A DNA stretch of 64,000 bases from Nematostella vectensis (GCF_932526225.1 NC_064038.1:10661070-10725069), one strand, 5' to 3'; shown: positions 11,801-26,800, numbered from the stretch's first letter. The notes: generated from the letters alone by a model not told the origin. Program-made: numbers and translations.

Positions 11801-14800
11801 AAGTGTTTTGCAGCGTAACCTAGCCTCCTCCGCAGACATCTCAAAGAGCAGAAAAATAAAAAAAAGGGATTTGGGCTTCCTGTGGCAAATTCGCCATAGG
11901 TAACCCATTCTTTCCGTCCTTTTCATTATGAGTTGTCTGCGGAGGAGGCTAAGTGTAATCGTTTAGTATCTCTCGTATCTCTCTTACCGTGCCTCTCGGT
12001 TTTACAGCTCGTCCCAGGCCTCTCCGGTTCAGACGTGACTGCGCCTTCGGTGGCACTGCTAGAGCCCTGGTCGCTAGTGCTCTTTGGCTTGCTCTTGGCT
12101 CTGACGTCATCATCCTCAGCTACGGGAACTTTTAATCCCATTCGTGAGTAGAATTGCGCACGCACGTTTCTCGGCTGGGTTAAAAATGGTATACAGTATA
12201 AAAGAAGTATACTGTACTATAATATATATATTGGTCATTTTGGGGAAGTCGTCAGGGTCCTTTTGCCTCCTACAGCCAGTAAACGCTCCGCCGGTTGTTT
12301 TGAAACACATGGAAATGGACAACGATTACATAGGCACGGAAGACCAGTTAGTTAGAGTAAGTACGCAGCTGCTTTGTCTCCTATTATCTTTGCTCTACAA
12401 AGGAGTTCGTTTGTCTCTATTCTTCTCGTTCTTTGCGTCGACGTGCGGATATTGTTCATTTGCCCAATCAAATTGAAGCTTGTAAGAGCTGCGTACTGAC
12501 CCGTTAGTTACGCAACCCTCCCAACCCCTACCCCTCACAGGGCATTGAAAGGGTGAAACGAGAACCGGGATTCGCCCTTAAAATAGACCGGGAATCCGGA
12601 TCAATTTACCGCATTTCAAATCCTTTAAACCAGATTATTAACTTCAAGCTCTGTAATTAAACGAGCAAAAGCAGATGCGAAATGTTGCAAGAAGTTCGTG
12701 AATTTACTCCGACCTACCAAAACCCCGTTCAAAACCAACAGCACCCAAATGGCTGGAAAATAACCCGTAGATAATCAAACGAAGAATGTTTGATGAGAAA
12801 TGCGTGACGCTGGAAATAGCTAAGTTTTGTATTTGATCACGTCAAATCCACGGAGTCACCAAATCTGAACTCAGAAATCAAGTTCATGGTACTTACCGCT
12901 GCTAAGTCGTCCCGGCGGCTCTTCTTTGAGCCCCGTTTACGCGACGTGTCCCCAGTCCCCTCCACTTGGATGACCTGCACGTTGTCAAATGCTAGGAGCA
13001 GGTGCTCTCGGTAATGTCTGTTACTGAAATGGTGACCCACCACGTCCAGTACCTGAAATATGACCAGGAATGACAACATCGGACAGGATTAAAGACCAGG
13101 CGCGTACACAGGAGGATGCACAGGGTGCGCGCGCACCACCCCCCCCCCCCTCCTCCTCCTCCTTGTCGGCCAAAAAGTGGGTCATTCCTTAATAGGGAAT
13201 CTTCAAATGCTATGCTATTTTCATGATACCTTTGACCGCGCATCCACCATCAGCCAATCCTGGGTACGCGCCTGAAGACGACCAAGTTAAACAGGGCCGG
13301 GTTCCTAGAAAGCAGGTTAACTCTAACCAAGGGATAAATCGCCTTTTTGTCCAATCAAATGTCAAGATGGCTATATTTATCCCTGGGTTAGCGCTCAGCT
13401 GCTTTCTAGAAACCGGCCCCAGAACTATACCAGGGTTGTTAAAGTGACGTGTCCGCATTACGAGGTGTCCATACAGGGTTGTCCGTAAAAACGACCTGTC
13501 CGTTTTAGCGAGGTGTCCATAAAAGGGAGTGGTCTTTTATAATGTGGCGTTCGCCATTAACACATGTCCATCATAGCAGGTGCCCGTAGCAGCAAGGTGT
13601 CCGTTATGGCAGTGAGTCTGTAATAGCAGGGTGTCTGTAATAGCAGGGTGTCTGTAACAGCGACATGTCCGTAATAACAGGATGTCTGTAATAGCAAGGT
13701 TTCTGTAATAGCAGGGTGTCTGTAATAGCGGGGTGTCTGTAATAGCGGGGTGTCTGTAATAGTAGGGTGTCCGTAATAGCGGGATGTCTGTAATAGGGGG
13801 ATGTCTGTAATAGCAGGATGTCTGTAATAGCAGGATGTCTGTAATAGCGGGATGTCTGTAATAGCGGGGATGTCTGTAATAGCGGGATGTCTGTAATAGT
13901 AGGGTGTCTGTAATAGCGGGGTGTCTGAAATAGCGGGGTGTCTGTAATAGCAAGGTGTCTGTAATAGCAGGGTGTCTGTAATAGCAGGGTGTCTGTAATA
14001 GCGGGATGTCTGTAATAGGGGGATGTCTGTAATAGCAGGATGTCTGTAATAGCAGGATGTCTGTAATAGCAGGGTGTCTGTAATAGCGGGGTGTCTGTAA
14101 TAGCAGGGTGTCTGTAATAGCAGGGTGTCTGTAATAGCAGGGTGTCCGTAATAGCGAGATGTCTGTAATAGCGAGTTGTCTGTAATAGCAAGGTGTCTGT
14201 AATAGCGGGATGTATGTAATAGCGGGATGTCTGTAATAGCGGGATGTCTGTAATAGCGGGATGTCTGTAATAGGGGGATGTCTGTAATAGCAGGATGTCT
14301 GTAATAGCAGGATGTCTGTAATAGCAGGGTGTCTGTAATAGCGGGGTGTCTGTAATAGCAGGGTGTCTGTAATAGCAGGGTGTCTGTAATAGCAGGGTGT
14401 CTGTAATAGCGGGGTGTCTGTAATAGCAGGGTGTCTGTAATAGCGGGGTGTCTGTAATAGCAGGGTGTCTGTAATAGCGGGGTGTCTGTATAGCGGGATG
14501 TCTGTAATAGCAGGGTGTCTGTAATAGCAGGGTGTCTGTAATAGCAGGGTGTCTGTAATAGCGGGGTGTCTGTAATAGCAGGGTGTCTGTAATAGCGAGA
14601 TGTCTGTAATAGCAGGGTGTCTGTAATAGCAGGGTGTCTGTAATAGCAAGGTGTCTGTAATAGCAGGGTGTCTGTAATAGCGGGGTGTCTGTAATAGCGG
14701 GATGTCTGTAATAGCAGGGTGTCTGTAATAGCATGTTGTCTGTAATAGCAGGGTGTCTGTAATAGCGGGGTGTCTGTAATAGCAGGGTGTCTGTAATAGC

Positions 14801-17800
14801 AGGGTGTCTGTAATAGCGGGGTGTCTGTAATAGCAGGGTGTCTGTAATAGCGGGGTGTCTGTATAGCGGGATGTCTGTAATAGCGGGGTGTCTGTAATAG
14901 CAAGGTGTCTGTAATAGCGGGGTGTCTGTAATAGCAGGGTGTCTGTAATAGCGGGGTGTCTGTAATAGCAGGGTGTCTGTAATAGCGGGGTGTCTGTATA
15001 GCGGGATGTCTGTAATAGCAGGGTGTCTGTAATAGCAAGGTGTCTGTAATAGCAGGGTGTCTGTAATAGCGGGGTGTCTGTAATAGCGGGATGTCTGTAA
15101 TAGCAGGGTGTCTGTAATAGCATGTTGTCTGTAATAGCAGGGTGTCTGTAATAGCGGGGTGTCTGTAATAGCAGGGTGTCTGTAATAGCAGGGTGTCTGT
15201 AATAGCAGGATGTCTGTAATAGCGGGGTGTCTGTAATAGCAGGGTGTCTGTAATAGCGGGGTGTCTGTAATAGCAAGGTGTCTGTAATAGCGGGGTGTCT
15301 GTAATAGCAGGGTGTCTGTAATAGCGGGGTGTCTGTAATAGCAGGGTGTCTGTAATAGCGGGGTGTCTGTATAGCGGGATGTCTGTAATAGCAGGGTGTC
15401 TGTAATAGCAAGGTGTCTGTAATAGCAGGGTGTCTGTAATAGCGGGGTGTCTGTAATAGCGGGATGTCTGTAATAGCAGGGTGTCTGTAATAGCATGTTG
15501 TCTGTAATAGCAGGGTGTCTGTAATAGCGGGGTGTCTGTAATAGCAGGGTGTCTGTAATAGCAGGGTGTCTGTAATAGCAGGATGTCTGTAATAGCGGGG
15601 TGTCTGTAATAGCAAGGTGTCTGTAATAGCAGGGTGTCTGTAATAGCAGGGTGTCTGTAATAGCGGGGTGTCTGTAATAGCAGGGTGTCTGTAATAGCAG
15701 GGTGTCTGTAATAGCGGGGTGTCTGTAATAGCAGGGTGTCTGTAATAGCGGGGTGTCTGTATAGCGGGATGTCTGTAATAGCATGTTGTCTGTAATAGCA
15801 GGGTGTCTGTAATAGCGGGGTGTCTGTAATAGCAGGATGTCTGTAATAGCGGGGTGTCTGTAATAGCAGGGTGTCTGTAATAGCGGGGTGTCTGTATAGC
15901 GGGATGTCTGTAATAGCATGTTGTCTGTAATAGCAGGGTGTCTGTAATAGCATGTTGTCTGTAATAGCATGTTGTCTGTAATAGCATGTTGTCTGTAATA
16001 GCAGGGTGTCTGTAATAGCATGTTGTCTGTAATAGCAGGGTGTCTGTAATAGCAAGGTGTCTGTAATAGCATGGTGTCTGTAATAGCAAGGTGTCTGTAA
16101 TAGCAGGGTGTCTGTAATAGCGGGGTGTCTGTATAGCGGGTTGTCTGTAATTGTAGGGTGTCCGTAATAGCAGGGTGTCTGTAATAGCGGGGTGTCTGTA
16201 TAGCGGGATGTCTGTAATAGCATGTTGTCTGTAATAGCAGGGTGTCTGTAATAGCATGTTGTCTGTAATAGCATGTTGTCTGTAATAGCAGGGTGTCTGT
16301 AATAGCGGGGTGTCTGTAATAGCAGGGTGTCTGTAATAGCAAGGTGTCTGTAATAGCAGGGTGTCTGTAATAGCAAGGTGTCTGTAATAGCAGGGTGTCT
16401 GTAATAGCGGGGTGTCTGTATAGCGGGTTGTCTGTAATTGTAGGGTGTCCGTAATAGCAGGATGTCTATAATAGCATGTTGTCTGTAATAGCAGGGTGTC
16501 TGTAATAGCAGGGTGTCTGTAATAGTGGGATGTCTGTAATAGCATGTTGTCTGTAATAGCAGGGTGTCTGTAATAGCAGGGTGTCTGTAATAGCGGGGTG
16601 TCTGTAATAGCAGGGTGTCTGTAATAGCAGGGTGTCTGTAATAGTGGGATGTCTGTAATAGCGGGATGTCTGTAATAGTGGGATGTCTGTAATAGCGGGA
16701 TGTCTGTAATAGCGGGATGTCTGTAATAGCAAGGTGTCTGTAATAGCGGGATGTCTGTAATAGCAGGGTGTCTGTAATAGCGGGGTGTCTGTAATAGCAG
16801 GGTGTCCGTAATAGCGGGGTGTCTGTAATAGCGAGATGTCTGTAATAGCGGGGTGTCTGTAATAGCGAGTTGTCTGTAATAGCAAGGTGTCTGTAATAGC
16901 GGGATGTATGTAATAGCGGGATGTCTGTAATAGCGGGATGTCTGTAATAGGGGGATGTCTGTAATAACAGGGTGTCTGTAATAGCGGGATGTCTGTAATA
17001 GCAAGGTGTCTGTAATAGCGGGATGTCTGTAATAGCAGGGTGTCTGTAATAGCGGGGTGTCTGTAATAGCAGGGTGTCCGTAATAGCGGGGTGTCTGTAA
17101 TAGCGAGATGTCTGTAATAGCGGGGTGTCTGTAATAGCGAGTTGTCTGTAATAGCAAGGTGTCTGTAATAGCGGGATGTATGTAATAGCGGGATGTCTGT
17201 AATAGCGGGATGTCTGTAATAGCATGTTGTCTGTAATAGCAGGGTGTCTGTAATAGCAGGGTGTCTGTAATAGCGGGGTGTCTGTAATAGCAGGGTGTCT
17301 GTAATAGCAGGGTGTCTGTAATAGTGGGATGTCTGTAATAGCGGGATGTCTGTAATAGTGGGATGTCTGTAATAGCGGGATGTCTGTAATAGCGGGATGT
17401 CTGTAATAGCAAGGTGTCTGTAATAGCGGGATGTCTGTAATAGCAGGGTGTCTGTAATAGCGGGGTGTCTGTAATAGCAGGGTGTCCGTAATAGCGGGGT
17501 GTCTGTAATAGCGAGATGTCTGTAATAGCGGGGTGTCTGTAATAGCGAGTTGTCTGTAATAGCAAGGTGTCTGTAATAGCGGGATGTATGTAATAGCGGG
17601 ATGTCTGTAATAGCGGGATGTCTGTAATAGGGGGATGTCTGTAATAACAGGGTGTCTGTAATAGCGGGATGTCTGTAATAGCAAGGTGTCTGTAATAGCG
17701 GGATGTCTGTAATAGCAGGGTGTCTGTAATAGCGGGGTGTCTGTAATAGCAGGGTGTCCGTAATAGCGGGGTGTCTGTAATAGCGAGATGTCTGTAATAG

Positions 17801-20800
17801 CGGGGTGTCTGTAATAGCGAGTTGTCTGTAATAGCAAGGTGTCTGTAATAGCGGGATGTATGTAATAGCGGGATGTCTGTAATAGCGGGATGTCTGTAAT
17901 AGCGGGATGTCTGTAATAGGGGGATGTCTGTAATAGCGGGATGTCTGTAATAGCGGGATGTCTGTAATAGCGGGATGTCTGTAATAGCAAGGTGTCTGTA
18001 ATAGCGGGATGTCTGTAATAGGGGGATGTCTGTAATAGCGAGTTGTCTGTAATAGCAAGGTGTCTGTAATAGCGGGATGTCTGTAATAGCGGGATGTCTG
18101 TAATAGCAAGGTGTCTGTAATAGTGGGATGTCTGTAATAGGGGGATGTCTGTAATAGCGAGTTGTCTGTAATAGCAAGGTGTCTGTAATAGCGGGATGTA
18201 TGTAATAGCGGGATGTCTGTAATAGCGGGATGTCTGTAATAGCGGGATGTCTGTAATAGCGGGATGTCTGTAATAGGGGGATGTCTGTAATAGCGGGATG
18301 TATGTAATAGCGGGATGTCTGTAATAGCGGGATGTCTGTAATAGCAGGATGTCTGTAATAGGGGGATGTCTGTAATAGCAGGATGTCTGTAATAGCGGGA
18401 TGTCTGTAACAGCGGGATGTCTGTAATAGCGGGATGTCTGTAATAGCGGGATGTCTGTAATAGCGGGATGTCTGTAATAGCGGGATGTCTGTAATAGCGA
18501 GTTGTCTGTAATAGCAAGGTGTCTGTAATAGCAGGATGTCTGTAATAGCGGGATGTCTGTAACAGCGGGATGTCTGTAATAGCGGGATGTCTGTAATAGC
18601 GGGATGTCTGTAATAGGGGGATGTCTGTAATAGCGGGATGTATGTAATAGCGGGATGTCTGTAATAGCGGGATGTCTGTAATAGCTAGATGTCTGTAATA
18701 GCGGGATGTATGTAATAGTGGGATGTCTGTAATAGTGGGATGTCTGTAATAGCGGGATGTCTGTAATGGTGGGATGTCTGTAATAGCGGGATGTCTGTAA
18801 TAACAGGGTGTCTGTAATAGTGGGATGTCTGTAATAACAGGGTGTCTGTAATAGCATGTTGTCTGTAATAGCGGGGTGTCCGTCAGGCGAGATTTTGCCT
18901 GTTATTTCCACACAAATCTCACCTGGTGTTTGGGGTACTGGCAGAGCTGAGCGAAGCAGGCAAACTGTAGCCACTTGTCCATCTTGGCGCAGTCAACGAG
19001 GAACGCGGTACTCAGGTCAAGCTTGTGAACACGACAGAAGAGAACGACCAGTAGCCAGAGTTGACTGGCCTCGTGGGACGTTCTACAGGAAAGACGAATA
19101 CTTTTACAAACAACCATTCCTCGAGCCCGAAGGTGTAGGTGGGTAAAATTATGTTTAATCTAAAGCTACGCTTAATCCGGGAATGTTCAGGAAGATTTGT
19201 GATTTTTTTTTCAAGGTTACAGTAATATTATTTAGTTGAGTGAAGTTCTTGCTAAACTGAATAAGTTCGAGCGAGTCCGAAAAATGCTGTTAAAATGAAT
19301 GTTATAGAATAGTATAGTATAGATATTGAATAGTATTCAAACAAATCAACATTTTTACACTTGCGTATACCGACCGTTCAATGCACTCTCTGCTGATGAG
19401 GTTATAAGTGGCTTCCTCAAGGGCCCTCAGTAATGTGACCGGCTGACGGCTGCTACTCCTTCCAGCGCAGGTTATCAGCTCAGACACTAACAGAGAAAAG
19501 ATTGAAAGTGTGCCAGTGATCAAGGTTGATCCACACTAAGTCTAAGAAGCACTCACTAGACTTGCTACAAGGTAAGTATGAATTTAGCATAGGCAGTTAA
19601 ACTTGGTCCACACTAACTCGAAGCTAATTCCATCCTTAGTCTAAGAAGCGCTTATCAGATTTGCTACAAGGTAATGAGTTGAGCATAGACAGTAAAGCTT
19701 GGTCCACACTAAGTCTAAGAAGCACTTACTAGACTTGCTACAAGGTAAGTATGAGTTGAGCATAGACAGTAAATCTTGGTCCACACTAACTCGAAGAAAC
19801 GCTTAGTACATTTGCTACAAGGTAAATATGAACGAACAACAAGTTTCCCTCACTTATTTATGCTTACCTAATTTTACAGCTTCTGTATTTTGGAATAATA
19901 AAATTGATAAGCATTTATAATTCCCTGTTTTCAGGACAAAAAAGTTTTCTTAACAGAAAAAAAATTAAAAAACATAACAGCTTTTGTACCTATGCGGTCC
20001 TTAAGTGTACCCCCTTCTGGGCACTCGCTTTCCATGATTCCCTCGCGCCCGGCGTAAGCCAAAATCCTATTGGCTGCCTGCAGATCTATCCGCACGCATG
20101 CACTGTCCACACCAAGCATTTCAGTAAAGGCTACACAGGCCGAGGAGACCTGGTGCTCGTTGAATTGCTGGATAGCAACTCTATATGCTTTCTTTGCGGC
20201 GCTTGTGATTCTATAAAAAAAAAGACCCGAATGAGATGCTTCTTAGATAATGGGGGTGCTGTGGAATTTGAGAGCGAAAGCAAAGCTTTCGTTTGGTTAA
20301 GTTTAGTTTGTTTTTACGAATATCCAATATATATTTTCATGCAAAACGGGCAAATAGTAAAAAAAAGTTGCTAGGTCACTCCGGTATGTCATCAATCCGT
20401 AAGTCAGACTTTTGTAGCTAAATCCGACAATAAACATCCCGTTGAGATATCGCAAAGATATATATAAAAAAAATCCCTATTTGTTTTTTTTTTCGAAAAA
20501 AAGAAAAATCCTGGGTACGGGCCTGACTCGCCACCTCCGATGGTCAACTCGCCACCACCGATGGTCAACTCGCCACCTCCGATGGTCAACTCGCCACCTC
20601 CGATGGTCAACTCGCCACCTCCGATGGTCAACTCGCCACCTCCGATGGTCAACTCGCCACCTCCGGTGGTCAACTCGCCACCTCCGATGGTCAACTCGCC
20701 ACCTCCGATGGGCAACTCGCCACCTCCGATGGTCAACTCGCCACCTCCGTGGTCAACTCGCCACCTCCGATGGTCAACTCGCCACCTCCGATGGTCACCT

Positions 20801-23800
20801 CGCTACCTCCGATGGTCACCTCGCCACCTCCGATGGTCACCTCGCCACCTCCGATGGTCAACTCGCCACCTCCGATGGTCAACTCGCCACCTCCGATGGT
20901 CAACTCGCCACCTCCGATGGTCAACTCGCCACCTCCGATGGTCAACTCGCCACCTCCGATGGTCACCTCGCCACCTCCGATGGTCACCTCGCCACCTCCG
21001 ATGGTCACCTCGCCACCTCCGATGGTCAACCCGCCACCTCCGATGGTCAACTCGCCACCTCCGATGGTCAACTCGCCACCTCCGATGGTCAACTCGCCAC
21101 CTCCGATGGTCAACTCGCCACCTCCGATGGTCAACTCGCCACCTCCGATGGTCAACTCGCCACCTCCGATGGTCAACTCGTCACTGGCAACGAGTTCACT
21201 AACAGTGGTGGCAAGTTTGCATCATAAACAAACTCAGGTAAAGAAAATAGTTATTGAACTGGCAAGTGTAACGCAGGTAACAAACTAACTCAATGACGAA
21301 ACCCACATGCAAAACACTCTATGCTCAATCTTTGTAAAGATTTAGACAGCATGATTTAGCCGTATGTGACCTGCGACATGTCGTAGGCGTGTTGCATAGA
21401 GCTAAATCGTGCTGTCTAAATCGGCCTTTAACCACCAATAGGCCATTCCAGCTATAAGCATACGCGCGCAATCGCCATGGGAACGTACCTCAACTACCGG
21501 CATGCGGTGCGCGCTTCGTTTGATGTAAGCTTAAAAAAGCGCGCGCTGCATTCTGGTAGTTGAGGTAGGTTATGTATGCGAGAACTATTAGCTGGAATGG
21601 CCTATTGGCTGATTGGCGTGGAAAACCTACCTTACACGCGGAATAGAGCGCTCTTTGAGGTAGGCGCCAATGAACGCCGCGAAGGCAAAAGACGGCCGAC
21701 CATGGCGCAGATAGTAGGAGAAGGTCAAAGTCTCGACGTGTGCGTACTGCGAGACGAGAGGAGCCAGCGAGAAATGTGGCATCTCGCAAGCCATGTCTGC
21801 AATGAGAGCATAAAAAGAGTACCTCAATCAAGCAGTCACCCTCGGGACCGTGCTAAGTAGTGGCCGCTAAATAGAGTTATCGGTCCAGCCCTTTTGAGAG
21901 TAGCATCAAATGTTTAGCAACAAACTCGAATTTTGATTAAATCTAAATCCATTGTCAAAACCTCTTTTACCCCCTCAACGTCTGGAGAAGAAACTTGTTC
22001 CGTCAAATCCCCCCTTCCCCCCCAAACATGGTATCAACTGTTGTCTTGACCGCTTTCCTTATCTATTCTTCGTAATCTTTGTCAGATTTAAAAAAAATGT
22101 TTATATGTTTTAAAGCATGTTATAGTTGGGTGACATCCGGGTACCTGCTTTGACTGCGAGCTCGTTGGTTTGCTGCCATCCAAACATCCGGGACACATCG
22201 AAAGGGGAGTTACCCTAAACAAGAAACAAGACAACTTAAACGGCTACATCCTATTTTAAGTTTTAAATAAAAGACTAAGAGTTAAGAGTTTAACAATGTG
22301 AGTTTTGAATATTCAATACAAAAATAAAACAGCATTGTCAAGAAAGTCGGACCTACGGACTCTTAGCTCTTTAGTTTAAACGCCGTTCTTTTCATGAACC
22401 GTTCCAAATGCAAATGCATGCAAATGAACCAATTCGATTATTCTTGTTCATTTGCGAGGAAGGCCTCAATAATCGGTTACCTGTAAGAGCTGTAAAGCAT
22501 GCGAAATTTTCTCCCGAAACTGACAAAACACGACCAACACACGTCAGTCACACAATCGTGCGTTACCTGCAAGAGCTGATAGACAGTGACATCTTGCAGT
22601 TCCATCCCACCGCTTGTCACCACGGGGAAGAGTGCGGAGAGAAGTTTGGGGTGTGACGTCAGTGACTTGCGCAGTAAGGTGTCTTCGACTTGCCACTCGG
22701 GATGGACTGGGTCCGAGCCTGCAGGGATGATGGTCTGGAACAGAAAATCCAAAAATGTTCGATCCTCAGCGGTAGAAGGTTCCTAGACATTAATGATTGA
22801 AAGTGGATTGTGCAGTTTTTCCTTGGCCCACGGTAGGTATCGACACGGACTGTAAGGGATTTTTAGCATAAAACCTGATTTTTAGCATAAAACCTGATTT
22901 TTAGCATAAAACCTGATTTTTAGCATAAAACCTGATTTTTAGCATAAAACCTGATTTTTAGCATAAAACCTGATTTTTAGCATAAAACCTGATTTTTAGC
23001 ATAAAACCTGATTTTTAGCATAAAACCTGATTTTTAGCATAAAACCTGATTTTTAGCATAAAACCTGATTTTTAGCATAAAACCTGATTTTTAGCATAAA
23101 ACCTGATTTTTAGCATAAAACCTGATTTTTAGCATAAAACCTGATTTTTAGCATAAAGCCTGATTTTTAGCATAAAACCTGATTTTTAGCATAAAACCTG
23201 CTGCTCTAAATTCTGGTTTCCATATAGTCGGAACAGTCGTATGGGTCGCGAGGTATTTTTTGCAGATCCTTACAACTATATGGAAACACTCGGTGGGACG
23301 ACTCTTACGACAGATACAACAGAAGCAACGGGTCGTTTCACGGTCACCATTAAGGAAGCGCCAGAAAGCCCTGGGCCTCGAAAAAGCAGACAAATCACCA
23401 TCAATGCAAAGCTAAGAGACAATTCTGTGGTTTTATCAACCTGGGGTCGGTTCCTGAAAAGCCGATAAGCGCTAAACCAGGGTTAAATTTGCCCTAACCC
23501 ACGATTAAATTTTTACCCCCGGATCAGTTCTGTTTCCGAAACGCTGGTTAGCGCTAACTCTGGGTTAGTTTGGAGGTAAAATCTAACCCTGCTCGCGAGG
23601 TGGGTTAACTCGCTAACCTACGGTTTAATTGGCGTAACACAGGCCTCCCAAACTTTGTAGTAGAACTAAAGTTTCATAAAATGAAGTTGCCGAAAAAAAG
23701 ACGTTAAACAATAACAATGTAAAATTGTGCTGGTACAGACAGAAAGTTACATGAAATTTATATTTGAAATTAATCTGTCTCGCTAGTGCAACCTGCGAAT

Positions 23801-26800
23801 GACATTTTTGCTAATGAAATGGAGTTAATTACAGGCGTTGTAGAAGTGTTTTGGGGCTTCTCTGCGAAAATAAAACCACCAAAAGTAAATTTTGTTGCTC
23901 TCTACTGATCTACTGGGTATCCTGTGTGAATTTTACTCGTCAAACCAGTTTTTCACTCGATAATCCAGGGTTAGTAACTCGGGGGAATACTTGGCTTTCG
24001 GGAACGGTGAGTTGTCCGTAGGTTAGCTAACCTTCGATTAGCGAAGTTTAACCCGAGATTTGGCGCTGATCGAGGGATAAGTTAATCGGCCTTTCAGGAA
24101 CAGGCCCCTGTATTGGAGGTTTAAAAGAAACAGAGAGGCTGGCCCATGGTACCATCTTCAGTGAGAGTGCTTACACACTTACCACCACACTGGATTATGT
24201 ACTGCCAGTCTGTTAGAATTTGGTGACATTAAGGCAGTCCATATGCGGCACATTTGATAATTACTCGCGATGTCTTTTCGTGCTAAACAAATGTTACATA
24301 CTTGACAAATAAACGAATATGACATCTCATTTACCTGTGTTATGTTCTGCGGTGCGTATACAAGGGTAGCAAGAGCCATGACGGTACAACCAGCCTTCAA
24401 CATGTCGCTAACAGTGGGAGCTTCCGTGTTCAGGACACATCGAGCGTTGGACAAGCTGGCATAATATACGCTGGACAAGTCTAATACAAGACAGACGGAA
24501 TAACGTATAAGAAAGGTAGGCTCTATTTGGTGTCGTGATATAAAATTTTCAATCATCCAAAAGCTCACCCTCCCCTGTAACCCCAACCCTCCTCTATACC
24601 CCAACTATCCTCCATAACCCCAACCCTCCTCTATACCCCAACTATCCTCCATAACCCCAACCCTCCTCTATACCCCAACTATCCTCCATAACCCCAACCC
24701 TCCTCTATACCCCAACTATCCTCCATAACCCCAACCCTCCTCTATACCCCAACTATCCACCATAACCCCAACCCTCCTCTATACCCCAACTATCCACCAA
24801 AACCCCAACCCTCCTCTATACCCCAACTATCCACCATAACCCCAACCCTCCTCTATACCCCAACTATCCACCATAACCCCAACCCTCCTCTATACCCCAA
24901 CTATCCTCCATAACCCCAACCCTCCTCTATACCCCAACTATCCACCATAACCCTAACCCTACTCTAAACCCCAACTATCCTCCATAACCCCAACCCTCCT
25001 CTATACCCCAACTATCCTCCATAACCCCAACCCTCCTCTATACCCCAACTATCCACCATAACCCCAACCCTCCTCTATACCCCAACTATCCACCATAACC
25101 CCAACCCTCCTCTATACCCCAACTATCCACCATAACCCCAACCCTCCTCTATACCGCAACTATCCACCATAACCCCAACCCTCCTCTATACCCCAACTAT
25201 CCTTAATAACCCCAACCCTCCTCTATACCCCAACTATCCTCCATAACCCCAACCCTCCTCTATACCCCAACTATCCTCCATAACCCCAACCCTCCTCTAT
25301 ACCGCAACTATCCACCATAACCCCAACCCTCCTCTATACCCCAACTATCCTTAATAACCCCAACCCTCCTCTATACCCCAACTATCCACCATAACCCCAA
25401 CCCTCCTCTATACCCCAACTGTCCTTAATAACCCCAACCCCCCTCTATACCCCAACTATCCTCCATAACCCCAGCCCTCCTCTATACCCCAACTATCCAC
25501 CATAACCCCAACCCTCCTCTATACCCCAACTATCCTTAATAACCCCAACCCTCCTCTATACCCCAACTATCCTTAATAACCCCAACTCTCCTTTATACCC
25601 CAACTATCCTTAATAACCCCAACCTTCCTCTATGCCTCATCCCTCATCCACACGCCAATTCAACCACACTAGTCCCCACTTTTTTTCTTCCCCCAACCTC
25701 ATCCACACGCCAATTCAACCACACTAGTCCCCACTTTTTTGTACCCCCAACCTCATCCACACTAGTCCCCACTTTTTTTGTACCCCCAACATCATCCACA
25801 CGCCAATTCAACCACACTAGTCCCTCCTTTTTATGTACCCCCAACCTCATCCACACTTCTTCCCCCACTTCGTATCCCTGCCCCTCCTCGTGCATTCATG
25901 CACCTTCATGTACCTTCTAACTTAAAGCATGAATGAGCATAAATTGTCTTACCGTGAGTGTGTCTTGCTGCTAGTCTGAAGTGGATCATTGTGTTTAGCC
26001 AGTCTGGCTTAGTACCATGCAGCCCAAGCTGCCTCACATCCTCTTCGGTCTCGGCAAGCCTGAGAAACGTTCAACATTAAGTTACCGACAATACCAAGCA
26101 AGAACTGCTAAATGTGATATCTATGCCTAGGTACCCCCTTCCTCCTCTACAAAGATAACGAGTATACAAAATCAACCTTTTAAGGAGCCTAGCTTAGCCT
26201 CAATCTCACACAATTCTCTTAAGGTGTAAGTAGAGGAGAGTAGTATCTTCGGTTAGTCTGGAAGTATTCAAACATAACTTTGGGAGATACATCTGTTTCA
26301 GAAGGTTGTGTGGTCCGTGTCGTTACGTGAGATCTTTACTCGGCAGAAGAATACACGGATCAAAACGAACAATGGTTACAAATCTTAAGAATCAAATAAA
26401 TGTATTCCGCAAGCTTAGTTGCTTTCCTGATGCAAAAAAAATATTTTTTTGTAAATGTCTTGCTTTGGACAAAATCATCTCGCGCGCATGCTACCATGGC
26501 CACCAATACAAAGTGTTATAGTTTGACGCGCGCTACCGTGGCCACCAATACAAAGTATTATAGTGTGACGCGCGCTACCGTGGCCACCAATACAAAGTGT
26601 TATAGTGTGACGCGCGCTACCGAGACTACCAATACAAAGTGTTATAGTGCGACGCGCGCTACCGTGGCCACCAATACAAAGTGTTATAGTGCGACGCGCG
26701 CTACTGTGGCCACCAATACAAAGTGTTATAGTGCGACGCGCGCTACTGTGGCCACCAATACAAAGTGTTATAGTGCGACGCGCACTACCGTGGCCACCAA

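Noticed and set aside
12309-12361. Plus-strand start exon (MEMDNDYIGTED) with donor AGA|GTAAGT
   Set aside because: Only 16 codons, no downstream plus-strand exon found, and it lies inside SPG11 intron 28.
13537-18974. Minus-strand ORFs of 683-1805 codons
   Set aside because: They are translations of the 17-bp satellite, open in every frame of one strand because the unit lacks stops; no unique coding sequence, and they lie in an SPG11 intron.
19904-20374. 156-codon plus-strand ORF
   Set aside because: It lies antisense to SPG11 exon 25 and its introns; no family resemblance.
20404-21288. Proline/histidine- and glycine-rich ORFs on both strands
   Set aside because: Translation of the 21-bp minisatellite.
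22859-23200. CRISPR-like array
   Set aside because: The 19-bp units are directly adjacent with no unique spacers, and the genome is eukaryotic; the same holds for the other arrays.
24571-25625. Telomere-like sequence
   Set aside because: CCCTAACCCT occurs only as rare variants of a 37-bp minisatellite unit; not a TTAGGG array.
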